DNA of 64,000 bases from Chryseobacterium sp. SC28 (GTDB lineage Bacteria > Bacteroidota > Bacteroidia > Flavobacteriales > Weeksellaceae): contig NZ_QOVY01000008.1 in NCBI RefSeq assembly GCF_003932955.1, forward strand, positions 333 through 64,332. The letters run 5' to 3'. Below, piece after piece: positions 26,519-34,447 of the stretch. The first letter of the stretch is position 1. Every line of letters begins with the position of its first letter. The translations under genes were made by a program, and so were the position numbers. The notes below the pieces were generated by a model that worked only from the letters and a program-made list of their open reading frames with translations, ran no database searches and was not told the DNA's origin.

Positions 26519-27258
26519 TAACTGTAATTTTCAAAAGTTATTTGATCTAATATGCTTCTTTTGGATTTTTCAGTTTCAGAAGCGATTTCATCCAAAGCAG
26601 AATTTTCTTTTACTAATTTTTCGCTGTCAACCGATTTTAAATAATCTGAGATTGCGACTGGTAAAGCTTTGTACAATTGGAAAAATGCGTCTTCCTCGCC
26701 AGAAAGTAGAGCGTAAAATTTATCACCTGAGATTTTAAAAACTCTGCTGTGACCATATTCTTTCCCATTAATGTCCCCTTTCCAATTTTCTTCAAAACTA
26801 CCTTTTGCCAAAATTTGTACCCAATAGCACCTTGCGGTTTTATAATCGTCTGCATATCTAGCCAATTTTTGAAATAAAGATTCCGCAGCACTGCTATTCA
26901 TTGTGTTATGTTTATTTTTTATATCAGCAAATAGCTTGTTATCAGTAGATTTAATATCAAAACCACTCAAGTTTCCAATTTCAAAGCCGCTTATTCCACC
27001 TAAGATTTGTTCGTGGAAAATTCCGATAGAGTTATTTATAGATTTGTCTATTTGACGCAAAATTTCGGACTGAATTAAATCTTCTTCGCTAATATCATTA
27101 AATTTGGAGTCAAAAGTGAGCTTAACGGTATCCACTTTATTCGCATATAAGCTTCTTTTTGAGATATTATTTTTAGCTTTTAAATACGAATTATGAAGAT
27201 TTTTAATACAATTCAAAAAATGCTCGTCAGATACAAAATTTACATATTTATTTGCCAT
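26494..27258 (-). CDS. Type II restriction endonuclease, Eco47II-like
   Basis: The 254-residue protein matches the Eco47II endonuclease family: IGIFHEQILGGISGFEIGNL, SGFDIKSTDNKLFADIKNKH (Asp101 and Asp112-Ile-Lys114, a PD-(D/E)XK-like site) and NTMNSSAAESLFQKLA. Members cut GGNCC-like sites. It converges on the methyltransferase gene, and their 3' ends overlap by 25 bp, an arrangement that allows antisense interaction. The ATG at 27258 is preferred; TTG at 27279 would add seven residues. The gene is visibly AT-richer than the flanking housekeeping genes, which is common for RM genes acquired by transfer. The family is recognised from motifs; the exact site needs testing. Confidence 0.82.
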   Translation of the reverse strand: MANKYVNFVSDEHFLNCIKNLHNSYLKAKNNISKRSLYANKVDTVKLTFDSKFNDISEEDLIQSEILRQIDKSINNSIGIFHEQILGGISGFEIGNLSGFDIKSTDNKLFADIKNKHNTMNSSAAESLFQKLARYADDYKTARCYWVQILAKGSFEENWKGDINGKEYGHSRVFKISGDKFYALLSGEEDAFFQLYKALPVAISDYLKSVDSEKLVKENSALDEIASETEKSKRSILDQITFENYSYYLGFDKL

Positions 27259-27446
27259 ATTTCTTAGTTGTACTTTCAAAAATATAATTTTTATGGATCA
27301 TGATTACGTTAAAATTAAAAAACCATCAAAATCCCCAAAAAAACCTTCCATACTTTTTTAAATCATGAAGTAATCTATTAATTTGAATCCAAGCCACACA
27401 AATTCTTTTTAACGGATATCAGCCCTTCCAGTTCCAAAGAAAATCT

Positions 27447-27454
27447 TATCTTTG
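27447..27454 (+). promoter_or_regulatory. Probable -7 box (TATCTTTG) for the META-domain lipoprotein
   Basis: It matches TAnnTTTG, 18 bp upstream of the ATG at 27473. No clear -33 partner was identified. Confidence 0.5.
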
Positions 27455-27472
27455 GCTTATAATCTTTATCAA

Positions 27473-27877
27473 ATGAAAACTATTTTTTACGCCTTACTAT
27501 TGACTTTTGCAATGGTTTCCTGCACCAGCAGAGTGGGTAATGCAGCCAAAGTGGGGAAGAATCAGGCGCCAATTACCGGTACGCAATGGATCCTCGCAGA
27601 TGACATCGCCAACAGGCCGACGCTCATTATAGAACAAAACAGAATCTCGGGAAATGCCGGCTGCAACAATTATTTTTCCGATGCCGTCATAGACACATCC
27701 GCGGGTAACTTTTCCGCAAAAAATATCGGCTCTACCAGAAAAATCTGCGACAATATGACTTCCGAAACAAGCTACCTCAGCGTCTTGCAGGAAGTCAATA
27801 AATATGTGGTTACGGAATCTACACTGGAACTGTACAAAGACAATTTGTTATTATTAAAGTTCAATAAACAACAATAA
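27473..27877 (+). CDS. META/HslJ-domain lipoprotein
   Basis: The 134-residue protein starts with a lipoprotein signal (FAMVSC, Cys17) and then shows META/HslJ features: ITGTQWILAD, PTLIIEQNRISGNAGCNNYF, and DNMTSETSYLSVLQEVNKYVV. HslJ-type proteins are heat- or drug-linked envelope proteins of unclear function. The ATG at 27473 is chosen because it gives the signal peptide; a TTG at 27452 is rejected. It is a single-gene unit with a shared terminator downstream. Confidence 0.82.
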   Translation: MKTIFYALLLTFAMVSCTSRVGNAAKVGKNQAPITGTQWILADDIANRPTLIIEQNRISGNAGCNNYFSDAVIDTSAGNFSAKNIGSTRKICDNMTSETSYLSVLQEVNKYVVTESTLELYKDNLLLLKFNKQQ

Positions 27878-27891
27878 TCATCCAAAAACAT

Positions 27892-27925
27892 AAAAAAAGG
27901 AACTCACAATGGAGCTCCTTTTTTA
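27892..27925. terminator. Bidirectional terminator between convergent genes
   Basis: AAAAAAGGA...CTC and GAG...TCCTTTTTT form a stem with A- and T-runs at both ends, between the convergent META lipoprotein (+) and the acidic protein gene (-). Confidence 0.85.
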
Positions 27926-28183
27926 TTATTCTTCTTCTTCGTCGCCGTCCTCGTCGTCGTATTTTGCAAGTTCGTCATCGCACCACTTGAAAGCTTCCTC
28001 TACCACTTTGGTAGCCTCGGTTGCCACGGTTTCTTCGTCGTCATCACTGTCCGCCAAGTTATCCAGCCATTCTACCTCCTCTTCTTGAATACTGAGGATG
28101 AAACGCGGATACTCTGTGTGGACTACGAACAGATCTTCTGGAAAATCAGAGTTGTCGGCTAATAAAAACTTTGGTAATTTCAT
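27926..28183 (-). CDS. Small highly acidic conserved protein
   Basis: The 85-residue protein starts MKLPKFLLADNSDFPEDLFVVHTEYPRFIL and then becomes almost pure Asp/Glu in the second half (DSDDDEET; YDDEDGDEEEE). The N-terminal part resembles small proteins conserved in Flavobacteriia with no assigned function. The tail looks disordered. No signal or membrane helix is present. It is transcribed alone against the META gene and shares its terminator. Confidence 0.7.
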   Translation of the reverse strand: MKLPKFLLADNSDFPEDLFVVHTEYPRFILSIQEEEVEWLDNLADSDDDEETVATEATKVVEEAFKWCDDELAKYDDEDGDEEEE

Positions 28184-28286
28184 ATTTTAAAATTTATTGT
28201 TTTTCAAAGATCAAATGTTTTCGCTTTTTTTTTGCATGCGTCAGTTCCACTCGATGGTTCAAAGATAGAAAAATTCCCGAAACTAA

Positions 28287-29621
28287 TTATTGATAATTAT
28301 TTTTTTTGATTCGGATTCGGCTTTCGACCCGATATCTTGTCAAAACCTTCTTCTGCAGCGTATCTTCGGGTTTGAAGCTGATGTAGATTTTAGGATTGAC
28401 GGTGCTGATGAGTTCCGCCGTTTGGATGTCGTCGCCGGATTCTTCACTTTTCAGATAAAATGTTATGGTTTCGTACATCAGGTTTTCCTTTTCCAAAAAT
28501 TTGCTTATTTCTTTCCTGTTTTGTAGATAATTTCCTTTTGATAGCCAAGTAAATGCAAATCCCGTGAGCAGACTGCAAAATGCAACCGCATAAGTCAAAC
28601 TCTCAAAAATGTGAAATATTTTCTTAAAAAAAACCAACCAAATCCCAAAGGAAAATGGCGCCAGCAACCGATAATCCAGCGCGTTGACAGAATAAAAATA
28701 TTGGATGAAAAAAGAACAAATAATACCGACGCAAGAGGTGGTCAACATAAATTTTTCTGTTCCCGAAAGCCTCGTTTTCCGAAATAGAAAAAACATCGCG
28801 ACGATGGTCAAAATCCCAAGGCCGTAGATGCCGTAGTTGATCATTCCGCCGTTGGGATCGGCAATGTGAACAAAAGGATCGAAAGTGGTGGCCAATCCTT
28901 GGATCAACTCTATCAAAAGCTGAGAAGTGGGTTTCAAGCCAATTTCGAGAAAGGTGTTGAGGTAATTTTCATTAAAATAATCGATGAACAAAACTTTGTA
29001 CAATCCGTAAAATCCAATCCCCAAAATTCCGGATATGATAAAACTTTTTCCGTAGAATTTGTGGAAATTCATCAGACCAAAAATCAAACTTCCAAGACAG
29101 AGAAACAACGCGTTGTATCGGATATTGATCAGTAAAATTAATAATAAACTGAGAGATAAAATGCCCTTTGCCGTGCCGATTCTGTTTTTTAAAACCTGGC
29201 GAGCCACATAGAAAAGTAGGACGACAAAAGGCAGCGTCAAAGCCTCGCTCATCGTGTAGGAAAAAATGCTCACAAAGCTGAAAAGCGCCGATGTAATTAC
29301 GATTTCTTTAAAGAAAAATCGCTTTTTATACGCGAAAATCAGAATGAAACTGTAAGCCAGAATGCCGATCAATTTGCTGCTCCAAAATTCATCCAAACCA
29401 AAAAATGTAAAAAACTTAATAAACAACGGATAACCGAGCGGCGCCGTGGTGTTATCGATGATCGGGAAAATCGCCGACTGGCGCATATAACGGATGGAAT
29501 CTGGACTAGTGCGCCCTTTTTCGTTGAGCAGAAATCTAAGAACGATCATCGCATACGTTGAGACAATCAAAAAAGTCTGCAGAATTTTCTCGTATTTTGG
29601 ATTTAGTTTTATGGAGATCAT
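28287..29621 (-). CDS. Polytopic membrane protein, glycosyltransferase-C-like
   Basis: The 444-residue protein has about nine to eleven hydrophobic helices. An early loop carries acidic residues (RTSPDSIRYMRQSAIFP) after TM1, and the C-terminal 70 residues are soluble. That layout resembles GT-C polyprenyl-sugar glycosyltransferases of the ArnT/PMT type (first loop with Asp residues), but the match is only by topology. If so, it would move a sugar from a lipid carrier in the inner membrane. No neighbouring glycan genes support a specific product. It lies alone, on the minus strand. Confidence 0.55.
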   Translation of the reverse strand: MISIKLNPKYEKILQTFLIVSTYAMIVLRFLLNEKGRTSPDSIRYMRQSAIFPIIDNTTAPLGYPLFIKFFTFFGLDEFWSSKLIGILAYSFILIFAYKKRFFFKEIVITSALFSFVSIFSYTMSEALTLPFVVLLFYVARQVLKNRIGTAKGILSLSLLLILLINIRYNALFLCLGSLIFGLMNFHKFYGKSFIISGILGIGFYGLYKVLFIDYFNENYLNTFLEIGLKPTSQLLIELIQGLATTFDPFVHIADPNGGMINYGIYGLGILTIVAMFFLFRKTRLSGTEKFMLTTSCVGIICSFFIQYFYSVNALDYRLLAPFSFGIWLVFFKKIFHIFESLTYAVAFCSLLTGFAFTWLSKGNYLQNRKEISKFLEKENLMYETITFYLKSEESGDDIQTAELISTVNPKIYISFKPEDTLQKKVLTRYRVESRIRIKKNNYQ

Positions 29622-29632
29622 CGCTTTAAAAT

Positions 29633-29665
29633 AAAAAACTTTGTCGGCTCTATCCCGACAAAGTT
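29633..29665 (-). terminator. Rho-independent terminator of the 3-hydroxyacyl-CoA dehydrogenase gene
   Basis: Minus-strand arms AACTTTGTCGG and CCGACAAAGTT are followed by a T-rich run. It lies 31-63 bp after the stop codon at 29696. Confidence 0.88.
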
Positions 29666-29695
29666 ATATAATTGTGAGCCGCAATCTTCAAAAAT

Positions 29696-30589
29696 TTACT
29701 TCAAAAACATTTTCGAAACTTTCTCGGCCTTTTTGCTTTCGGAATAATCGTAGAATCCTTCGCCCGATTTTACGCCTTTTTTTCCGGCCATCACCATATT
29801 GACGAGCAGCGGATTGGGCGCATATTTCGGATTTTTGAAACCGTCGTACATCACATTCAGAATTGCGAGACAAACGTCTAGTCCGATGAAATCTGCGAGT
29901 TGCAAAGGTCCCATTGGATGTGCCATTCCGAGTTTCATCACGGTGTCGATTTCCTCCACGCCGGCAACGCCGTTGTAGAGCGTTTCGATGGCTTCGTTGA
30001 TCATCGGCATCAGGATTCTGTTCGCCACAAATCCCGGATAATCGTTCACTTCCACTGGCTCTTTTCCCAAGGTTTTGCTCAATTCAAAAATCGTGTCGAA
30101 AGTCTGTTTCGACGTCGAATAGCCTTTGATGATTTCCACCAGTTTCATCACCGGAACGGGATTCATAAAGTGCATTCCGATCACTTTTTCCGGGCGTTTG
30201 GTGGCAGCAGCAATTTGAGTAATGGAGATGGAGGAGGTGTTGGTCGCAAGGATGCAGTTTTCCGGAGCAAGTTCGTCCATCTGCGCAAATATTTTCAGTT
30301 TCAGGTCCAGATTCTCTGTGGCTGCTTCCACGATGAGATCGGCGTTGGCAACGGCATCTGTAAGGTTGGTAAAGGTTTTGATGTTCGCCAATGTTTCGTT
30401 TTTTTGCGCTTCTGTCAGATTTCCTTTGGCGATGATCCTGTCCAGATTGGTTGTGATGGTTTTCAGTGCTTTTTCGAGATTTTCCTTTTTTACATCTACC
30501 AAATTCACGGCAAAACCACTTTGAGCAAAAGTATGGGCAATCCCGTTTCCCATAGTTCCGGCGCCTATTACAACGATGTTTTTGTTCAT
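29696..30589 (-). CDS. 3-hydroxyacyl-CoA (3-hydroxybutyryl-CoA) dehydrogenase
   Basis: The 297-residue protein has an N-terminal NAD-binding motif VIGAGTMGNGIAHTFAQSG. The central catalytic region includes VIGMHFMNPVPVMKLVEIIKG with the active-site His, and the C-terminal dimerisation part includes GMAHPMGPLQLADFIGLDV. The size and motifs match short 3-hydroxybutyryl-CoA dehydrogenases, which oxidise (S)-3-hydroxyacyl-CoA in fatty acid or butyrate metabolism. It is a single gene with its own terminator. Confidence 0.93.
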   Translation of the reverse strand: MNKNIVVIGAGTMGNGIAHTFAQSGFAVNLVDVKKENLEKALKTITTNLDRIIAKGNLTEAQKNETLANIKTFTNLTDAVANADLIVEAATENLDLKLKIFAQMDELAPENCILATNTSSISITQIAAATKRPEKVIGMHFMNPVPVMKLVEIIKGYSTSKQTFDTIFELSKTLGKEPVEVNDYPGFVANRILMPMINEAIETLYNGVAGVEEIDTVMKLGMAHPMGPLQLADFIGLDVCLAILNVMYDGFKNPKYAPNPLLVNMVMAGKKGVKSGEGFYDYSESKKAEKVSKMFLK

Positions 30590-30691
30590 AATTTATTATT
30601 TTTATATGGAATTCACAAACCTTTAGGTTTCATATTTACTATTTTAAAAATTTTAATCTCAAATGCTACTCTAACTTCTAAAATCTAATTT

Positions 30692-31693
30692 CTACTCAGC
30701 TTTCTCAAGATAATAAAGAAACTCAGTCGTTTTCGAAGCTTTGTGATTTCGGTTGTCTTCCTTATCGGCTCGGAAACGCTGATACTCGGTTGTAAATATA
30801 TCATATTTCCCGAATTTGGAAAGTATCTTTTTGATATCGCTGTCCGCCATCAATCCTTCATTGTTGTAGCTGAGGAAAATATGCCTGAATTTTGCATTTT
30901 TGATAAGGTCTTCAAAGGTTTTCAGAACTTCCGGCTTGCTGCAGTATTTTGATTTTTGATAATCTCTGAGTCCTGTTTTTCCTTTCGGAGAGAAGTTGTC
31001 GTATTTTGCAATGGTGTTCAGAAGATGGTAGTTTGCGCCGTATTGGCGGGCGTTGTAGGGCGGATCGAGATAGAGAATATCGCCTGCAATTTTTTGGATT
31101 AATGAATTGCTGTCTTCATTATAAACGTCGTGTGAGTTTTCCGTAAATTCAAAAACGGAAGGAACAATTTCCAGTTTTTTCTGAGCAGATTTTTTAATTT
31201 GTTTTAAATATGCGCCATAAACCGAAGCCGTATTGGCCACTTTATCAGCAGCTTTCAAAAGCGAACAAAGCAGAAAATAGTATTGATCTTCAGTTATTTT
31301 TCCCGAAATTTTCCATTCTTCAATTTTTTGTCGGACAGCATCGATTTTTTTTCCATTTTCTTCTGAGAAATAAAGTCTTTCCGATTTCCCGTTTTCTGAA
31401 TATTCATCGCAGATAAAACCAGATTTCCCTTCGAGTGAATTCAATTCATTAATCAAATCTTCATAATCGAAATTTTGATGATTTCCGATATAATTTCGGT
31501 TCAGAACATAGCTGTAAAATTCAAAATCGTTGCTGATGACTTTCTTGGTTTCAGATTTGAAATGTCGTCCGACAATCCCGGTTCCTGCAAATAGATCGCA
31601 AAATGTTTTATTGGATAGATCTTTGTCAACAACTTCATAAACGGTTTGTTTGATGAAATCCGAAAGTTTGTTTTTGGAACCGATGTAATTCAT
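30692..31693 (-). CDS. D12-class DNA N6-adenine methyltransferase
   Basis: The 333-residue protein has the D12 order: MNYIGSKNKLSDFI at the N-terminus, then FAGTGIVG for SAM binding (residues 35-42), and the catalytic motif DPPYNARQY starting at Asp210. It methylates adenine in a short DNA site. The gene starts 3 bp after the stop of a small PD-(D/E)XK-like protein on the same strand, so the two are almost certainly a type II RM pair. The recognition site cannot be inferred. It differs in its early YIGSK motif from Dam-type housekeeping enzymes. Confidence 0.9.
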   Translation of the reverse strand: MNYIGSKNKLSDFIKQTVYEVVDKDLSNKTFCDLFAGTGIVGRHFKSETKKVISNDFEFYSYVLNRNYIGNHQNFDYEDLINELNSLEGKSGFICDEYSENGKSERLYFSEENGKKIDAVRQKIEEWKISGKITEDQYYFLLCSLLKAADKVANTASVYGAYLKQIKKSAQKKLEIVPSVFEFTENSHDVYNEDSNSLIQKIAGDILYLDPPYNARQYGANYHLLNTIAKYDNFSPKGKTGLRDYQKSKYCSKPEVLKTFEDLIKNAKFRHIFLSYNNEGLMADSDIKKILSKFGKYDIFTTEYQRFRADKEDNRNHKASKTTEFLYYLEKAE

Positions 31694-31696
31694 GGA

Positions 31697-32311
31697 TTAG
31701 GCTTTGATCCAAATCAAATCTGAAAGGATCTCGTGAGATTCCAAATTTAAGGAAACTAAATTATCTCCCGAAAAATTGCTGAGATAATCTGTGATTTTTT
31801 CTTGGATTAAAATCAGTTCGGTCTTCAGTTTCCAATGTTCTCCATTTTTCTCATCATAAAAAATAATGAAAAGTCGATTGGCGTGATGTTTTCTCCCTTG
31901 CTGGCTTTGATTGTTGTAAAGCCATTCAATCAATTCTTTTTTGTGATTAACAGCGTAATCGAAATTCTTTCCAAACTGTCTCGGAAAAACACTGCTTTTA
32001 TGATCAAACGGAATTCCTGAAATATAAAAATCCACCGTTTTGGAAAACTGATTTTCCTCTTTTTGGACCAAAGAATTCGAAGCGAAAATATCTTCAACAG
32101 CTTTCGCCGACCAGAAATTCAGCCAACGGTTGAAAGCGTAGTTTCTCAAACCTTCATCAAAATCTTTACATTGATTCGCCAGACTTTCAAAATCCTGAAC
32201 TTGATAGATGAATTTAGTTTTAAAATCCCAATCATCAGACTGCTTTCTTCCCCAATTGTAAGGGAAATCGAGGCGTTTTTTGAGTTCTGTTTCCAAAGAT
32301 GAAATATGCAT
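31697..32311 (-). CDS. Putative restriction endonuclease (PD-(D/E)XK-like)
   Basis: The 204-residue protein has no match I can name with certainty. It contains SKTVDFYISGIPFDHKSSVFP, where Asp94 and Asp103-His-Lys105 fit the PD-(D/E)XK nuclease pattern at the expected spacing. The flanking parts are mixed helical and basic, typical of small type II endonucleases. It precedes the D12 methyltransferase by 3 bp and follows the PIN toxin by 17 bp on the same strand, so all four are probably one operon. The nuclease role is inferred from the motif and from this neighbour. Confidence 0.68.
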   Translation of the reverse strand: MHISSLETELKKRLDFPYNWGRKQSDDWDFKTKFIYQVQDFESLANQCKDFDEGLRNYAFNRWLNFWSAKAVEDIFASNSLVQKEENQFSKTVDFYISGIPFDHKSSVFPRQFGKNFDYAVNHKKELIEWLYNNQSQQGRKHHANRLFIIFYDEKNGEHWKLKTELILIQEKITDYLSNFSGDNLVSLNLESHEILSDLIWIKA

Positions 32312-32328
32312 AACTTTAAATTGGCTTA

Positions 32329-32748
32329 TTAATTCAAAGTTTTTAGAAAAATTTCCGGAGTCATTATAGACAATTTACTAGTCTTGAAATCTTTAATATT
32401 TCGAGTAATTATCCTATTAATCCGATGGTCTTGTTGAGCAGAGAAATTTTGCAAAGCATCTTCAAAATCTTTAAAATCAGAATGGAGTGCTGCTAAAACT
32501 ACATCTTTATCTATATTCGAAATATCAATAATGGTCAGCAGCAATTTAAGACTGGCAACTACATTGACGTGATTTGCAGTTTTTTTTAGCAAATAATAAA
32601 CATTGCTGATAATGACCGAAGTTACAAAGCCTCGCACCTTACCCTTTTCGCACAAACTTAGGATTTCCGAAGCATCATCTGAGTAGGGTTTTCTATCAAA
32701 AAAGAAATCAAGGATGACGTCTGTATCAATTAAAATATGATCCATCAT
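32329..32748 (-). CDS. PIN-domain toxin (VapC-like)
   Basis: The 139-residue protein starts DHILIDTDVILDFFFDRKPY (acidic residues Asp8 and Asp10) and continues with a small alpha/beta fold. DFEDALQNFSAQ and RITRNIKDFKTSKLSIMTPEIFL hold further PIN acidic and Arg/Asn residues. PIN toxins are Mg2+-dependent ribonucleases. The start codon overlaps the antitoxin stop by four bases (ATGA), which fits a toxin-antitoxin pair, and the second gene of the pair is the toxin as usual. Confidence 0.88.
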   Translation of the reverse strand: MMDHILIDTDVILDFFFDRKPYSDDASEILSLCEKGKVRGFVTSVIISNVYYLLKKTANHVNVVASLKLLLTIIDISNIDKDVVLAALHSDFKDFEDALQNFSAQQDHRINRIITRNIKDFKTSKLSIMTPEIFLKTLN

Positions 32749-32996
32749 AGATATTTTTCCGACAGACGATCTGTTAATTCTTTTTTATAATCAAAATCTT
32801 TGGGAGCTTTGAAAGAACCTTTTAACGATTTTATAGTTGGAGACAATTCGTTCTCCGTTTTAGATTCTTCATCGTTTGTCAAAGTCTTTAGATAATTTTC
32901 GATCAGATCGGAGAGGCTGCGTTCCCTTTTTTTTGCATATTTTTTGGCTTTTTCAATAACAGATTGCTCTATTGTTAATGTTAATTTGGTATTCAT
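32745..32996 (-). CDS. Antitoxin of the PIN toxin (DUF6364-like)
   Basis: The 83-residue protein begins MNTKLTLTIEQSVIEKAKKYAKKRERSLSDLIENYL as separate short motifs of a ribbon-helix-helix head, followed by an acidic/basic tail (TIKSLKGSFKAP, SEKYL) that would wrap the toxin. The ATG at 32996 is preferred over the GTG at 32999. It overlaps the PIN toxin start by four bases. Two ACACGTGT palindromes lie upstream, at its promoter, and are candidate sites for autoregulation by this protein. Confidence 0.82.
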   Translation of the reverse strand: MNTKLTLTIEQSVIEKAKKYAKKRERSLSDLIENYLKTLTNDEESKTENELSPTIKSLKGSFKAPKDFDYKKELTDRLSEKYL

Positions 32997-33015
32997 CACC
33001 TTTCATTTTAAAAAA

Positions 33016-33023
33016 CAAAAATA
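33016..33023 (-). promoter_or_regulatory. Probable -7 box (TATTTTTG) of the PIN toxin/antitoxin operon
   Basis: It matches TAnnTTTG on the minus strand, 19 bp upstream of the antitoxin ATG at 32996. It lies 13 bp downstream of the first ACACGTGT palindrome. Confidence 0.6.
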
Positions 33024-33036
33024 AGGAATTATTTTC

Positions 33037-33068
33037 ACACGTGTTAATTTTATTTTTCAAACACGTGT
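33037..33068. promoter_or_regulatory. Paired ACACGTGT palindromes (operator candidates)
   Basis: Perfect 8-bp palindromes occur at 33037-33044 and 33061-33068, 24 bp apart. On the minus strand both are followed within 0-2 bp by GAAAA. They lie in and just upstream of the -33 to -7 region of the antitoxin promoter, which fits binding of two antitoxin dimers. Confidence 0.65.
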
Positions 33069-33075
33069 AATGGAA

Positions 33076-34041
33076 TTACTTCTGTATCAGCCTCATAATC
33101 TCCAGCGCAACCTTCAAAGCCTCCGTTCCGTCTTCCAAAGATACCTGAACGGGCAAATTATTTTCTATCGCATTGGCGAAACTTTCCAGTTCATCGAGGA
33201 TTGCATTATTCGGCTGAATGTTTGGATATTCGAAAAGAATCTGGTTTTTCTCACCGTCAGAATTTTCGATAATCATATCAAAATCAGACGGGTTTTCCGG
33301 CGCCGGTTTCATTCGGATCACTTCACATTTTTTGTCCAGAAAATCCACCGAAATATAAGCGTCTTGCTGGAAGAATCTAGATTTTCTCATTGCTTTCATC
33401 GATATTCTGGAAGTCGTGAGATTCGCCACGCAACCATTTTCAAACTCAATTCTGGCGTTGCAAATGTCCGGCGTTTTGCTCACAACCGAAACACCGCTTG
33501 CGTGAATTAATTTTACTTTTGACTTCACCAAACTCAATAAAATGTCCAAATCGTGAATCATCAAATCCAAAACCACCGAAACGTCCGTTCCTCTCGGATT
33601 AAATTCCGCCAGCCTGTGAATCTCGATGAACATTGGATTTTTAATATAATCTTTAGCCCCAATAAACGCCGGATTGTACCTTTCGACGTGTCCAACTTGC
33701 GCTTTGATCCCGAATTCTCTGCATTTGTAAAGGATTTCTTCGGCTTGTTCTAAGGTTTGCGTTACCGGTTTTTCTATAAAAAAATGAATGCCTTTTTGGA
33801 TGGCTTTGATCGCATAATCGTAGTGATACAAGGTTGGCGTTACGATATCCAACATTTCGATTTCGTTCAAAAGCTCATTGAAATTTTTAAAATATTTGTA
33901 GCCCAATTCCGCTTCTAGTTTTCTTGCATTTTCTTCGTCTTTATCGTGGAAACCAACGAGTTCGTATTTTTCAGATTGATTCAGTAATCGCAAATGGATT
34001 TTTCCCAAATGTCCCGCGCCCACAAGTCCGGCTTTTATCAT
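33076..34041 (-). CDS. Gfo/Idh/MocA-family oxidoreductase
   Basis: The 321-residue protein has a Rossmann motif IKAGLVGAGHLGKIHL and the conserved EKP motif (HFFIEKPVTQTLEQAEEIL). HVERYNPAFIGAK and LDLMIHDLDILLSLV follow in the C-terminal substrate domain. The HVERYNP pattern resembles the UDP-sugar 3-dehydrogenase type involved in lipid A or cell-envelope sugars. NAD(P) oxidises the substrate; the exact sugar is not fixed by the sequence. It is upstream of the toxin/antitoxin operator on the same strand. Confidence 0.85.
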   Translation of the reverse strand: MIKAGLVGAGHLGKIHLRLLNQSEKYELVGFHDKDEENARKLEAELGYKYFKNFNELLNEIEMLDIVTPTLYHYDYAIKAIQKGIHFFIEKPVTQTLEQAEEILYKCREFGIKAQVGHVERYNPAFIGAKDYIKNPMFIEIHRLAEFNPRGTDVSVVLDLMIHDLDILLSLVKSKVKLIHASGVSVVSKTPDICNARIEFENGCVANLTTSRISMKAMRKSRFFQQDAYISVDFLDKKCEVIRMKPAPENPSDFDMIIENSDGEKNQILFEYPNIQPNNAILDELESFANAIENNLPVQVSLEDGTEALKVALEIMRLIQK

Positions 34042-34088
34042 AGCTTAATTTTCTTAAGACGTAAATTTAAGAATTATCGCCAACCAAC

Positions 34089-34128
34089 ATAAAAAAAGAC
34101 CCGGAAATTTTAAACTTTCGTAGTCTTA
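34089..34128 (-). terminator. Terminator of the ParE-type toxin/antitoxin operon
   Basis: Minus-strand arms AAGAC and GTCTT with partial inner pairing are followed by a T-run. It lies 14 bp after the ParE stop codon. Confidence 0.65.
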
Positions 34129-34141
34129 TTATTTAATATCT

Positions 34142-34447
34142 TCAAGTGTAGTCGAAGTCTGTTTCATTTTCATCTCTTCTTGCATCCCAAATTGATAAAA
34201 TGATTAACTGCGTTTCAGTTGCTTCGTAGAAAATCAAGTAATTTCGAACAATGCTGATTCTGGTATTTTCATCAGTAGTCGTTCTTCCAATTTTTGGATG
34301 TTGAGATAGGAGATTGATAGCTTCGCTAATTAATATGCTAAGCTTTTTGCTGTATGCTTTGGATTTGGTTTTCTTTGTCCAATAAATTAGAATTTCTTTA
34401 AGTTCGAGTTTTGCAGAATTAATCCAGACTACTTTTCTTTTAGCCAT
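34142..34447 (-). CDS. RelE/ParE-family toxin
   Basis: The 101-residue protein has the ParE fold features: VVWINSAKLELKEILIYWTKK, SILISEAINLLSQHPKIGRTT, ISIVRNYLIFYEATETQLIILSIWDARRD. The RNYLIFYE and final I-x-x-IWDxRR pattern is standard for ParE/RelE toxins. These act on DNA gyrase or on ribosomal mRNA; the sequence favours ParE-like. The gene overlaps the upstream antitoxin by 19 bp. Confidence 0.88.
   Translation of the reverse strand: MAKRKVVWINSAKLELKEILIYWTKKTKSKAYSKKLSILISEAINLLSQHPKIGRTTTDENTRISIVRNYLIFYEATETQLIILSIWDARRDENETDFDYT

Noticed and set aside
30692-31693. Housekeeping Dam methyltransferase
   Set aside because: The YIGSK start and the endonuclease-like neighbour point to an RM partner, and Dam-specific features are missing.
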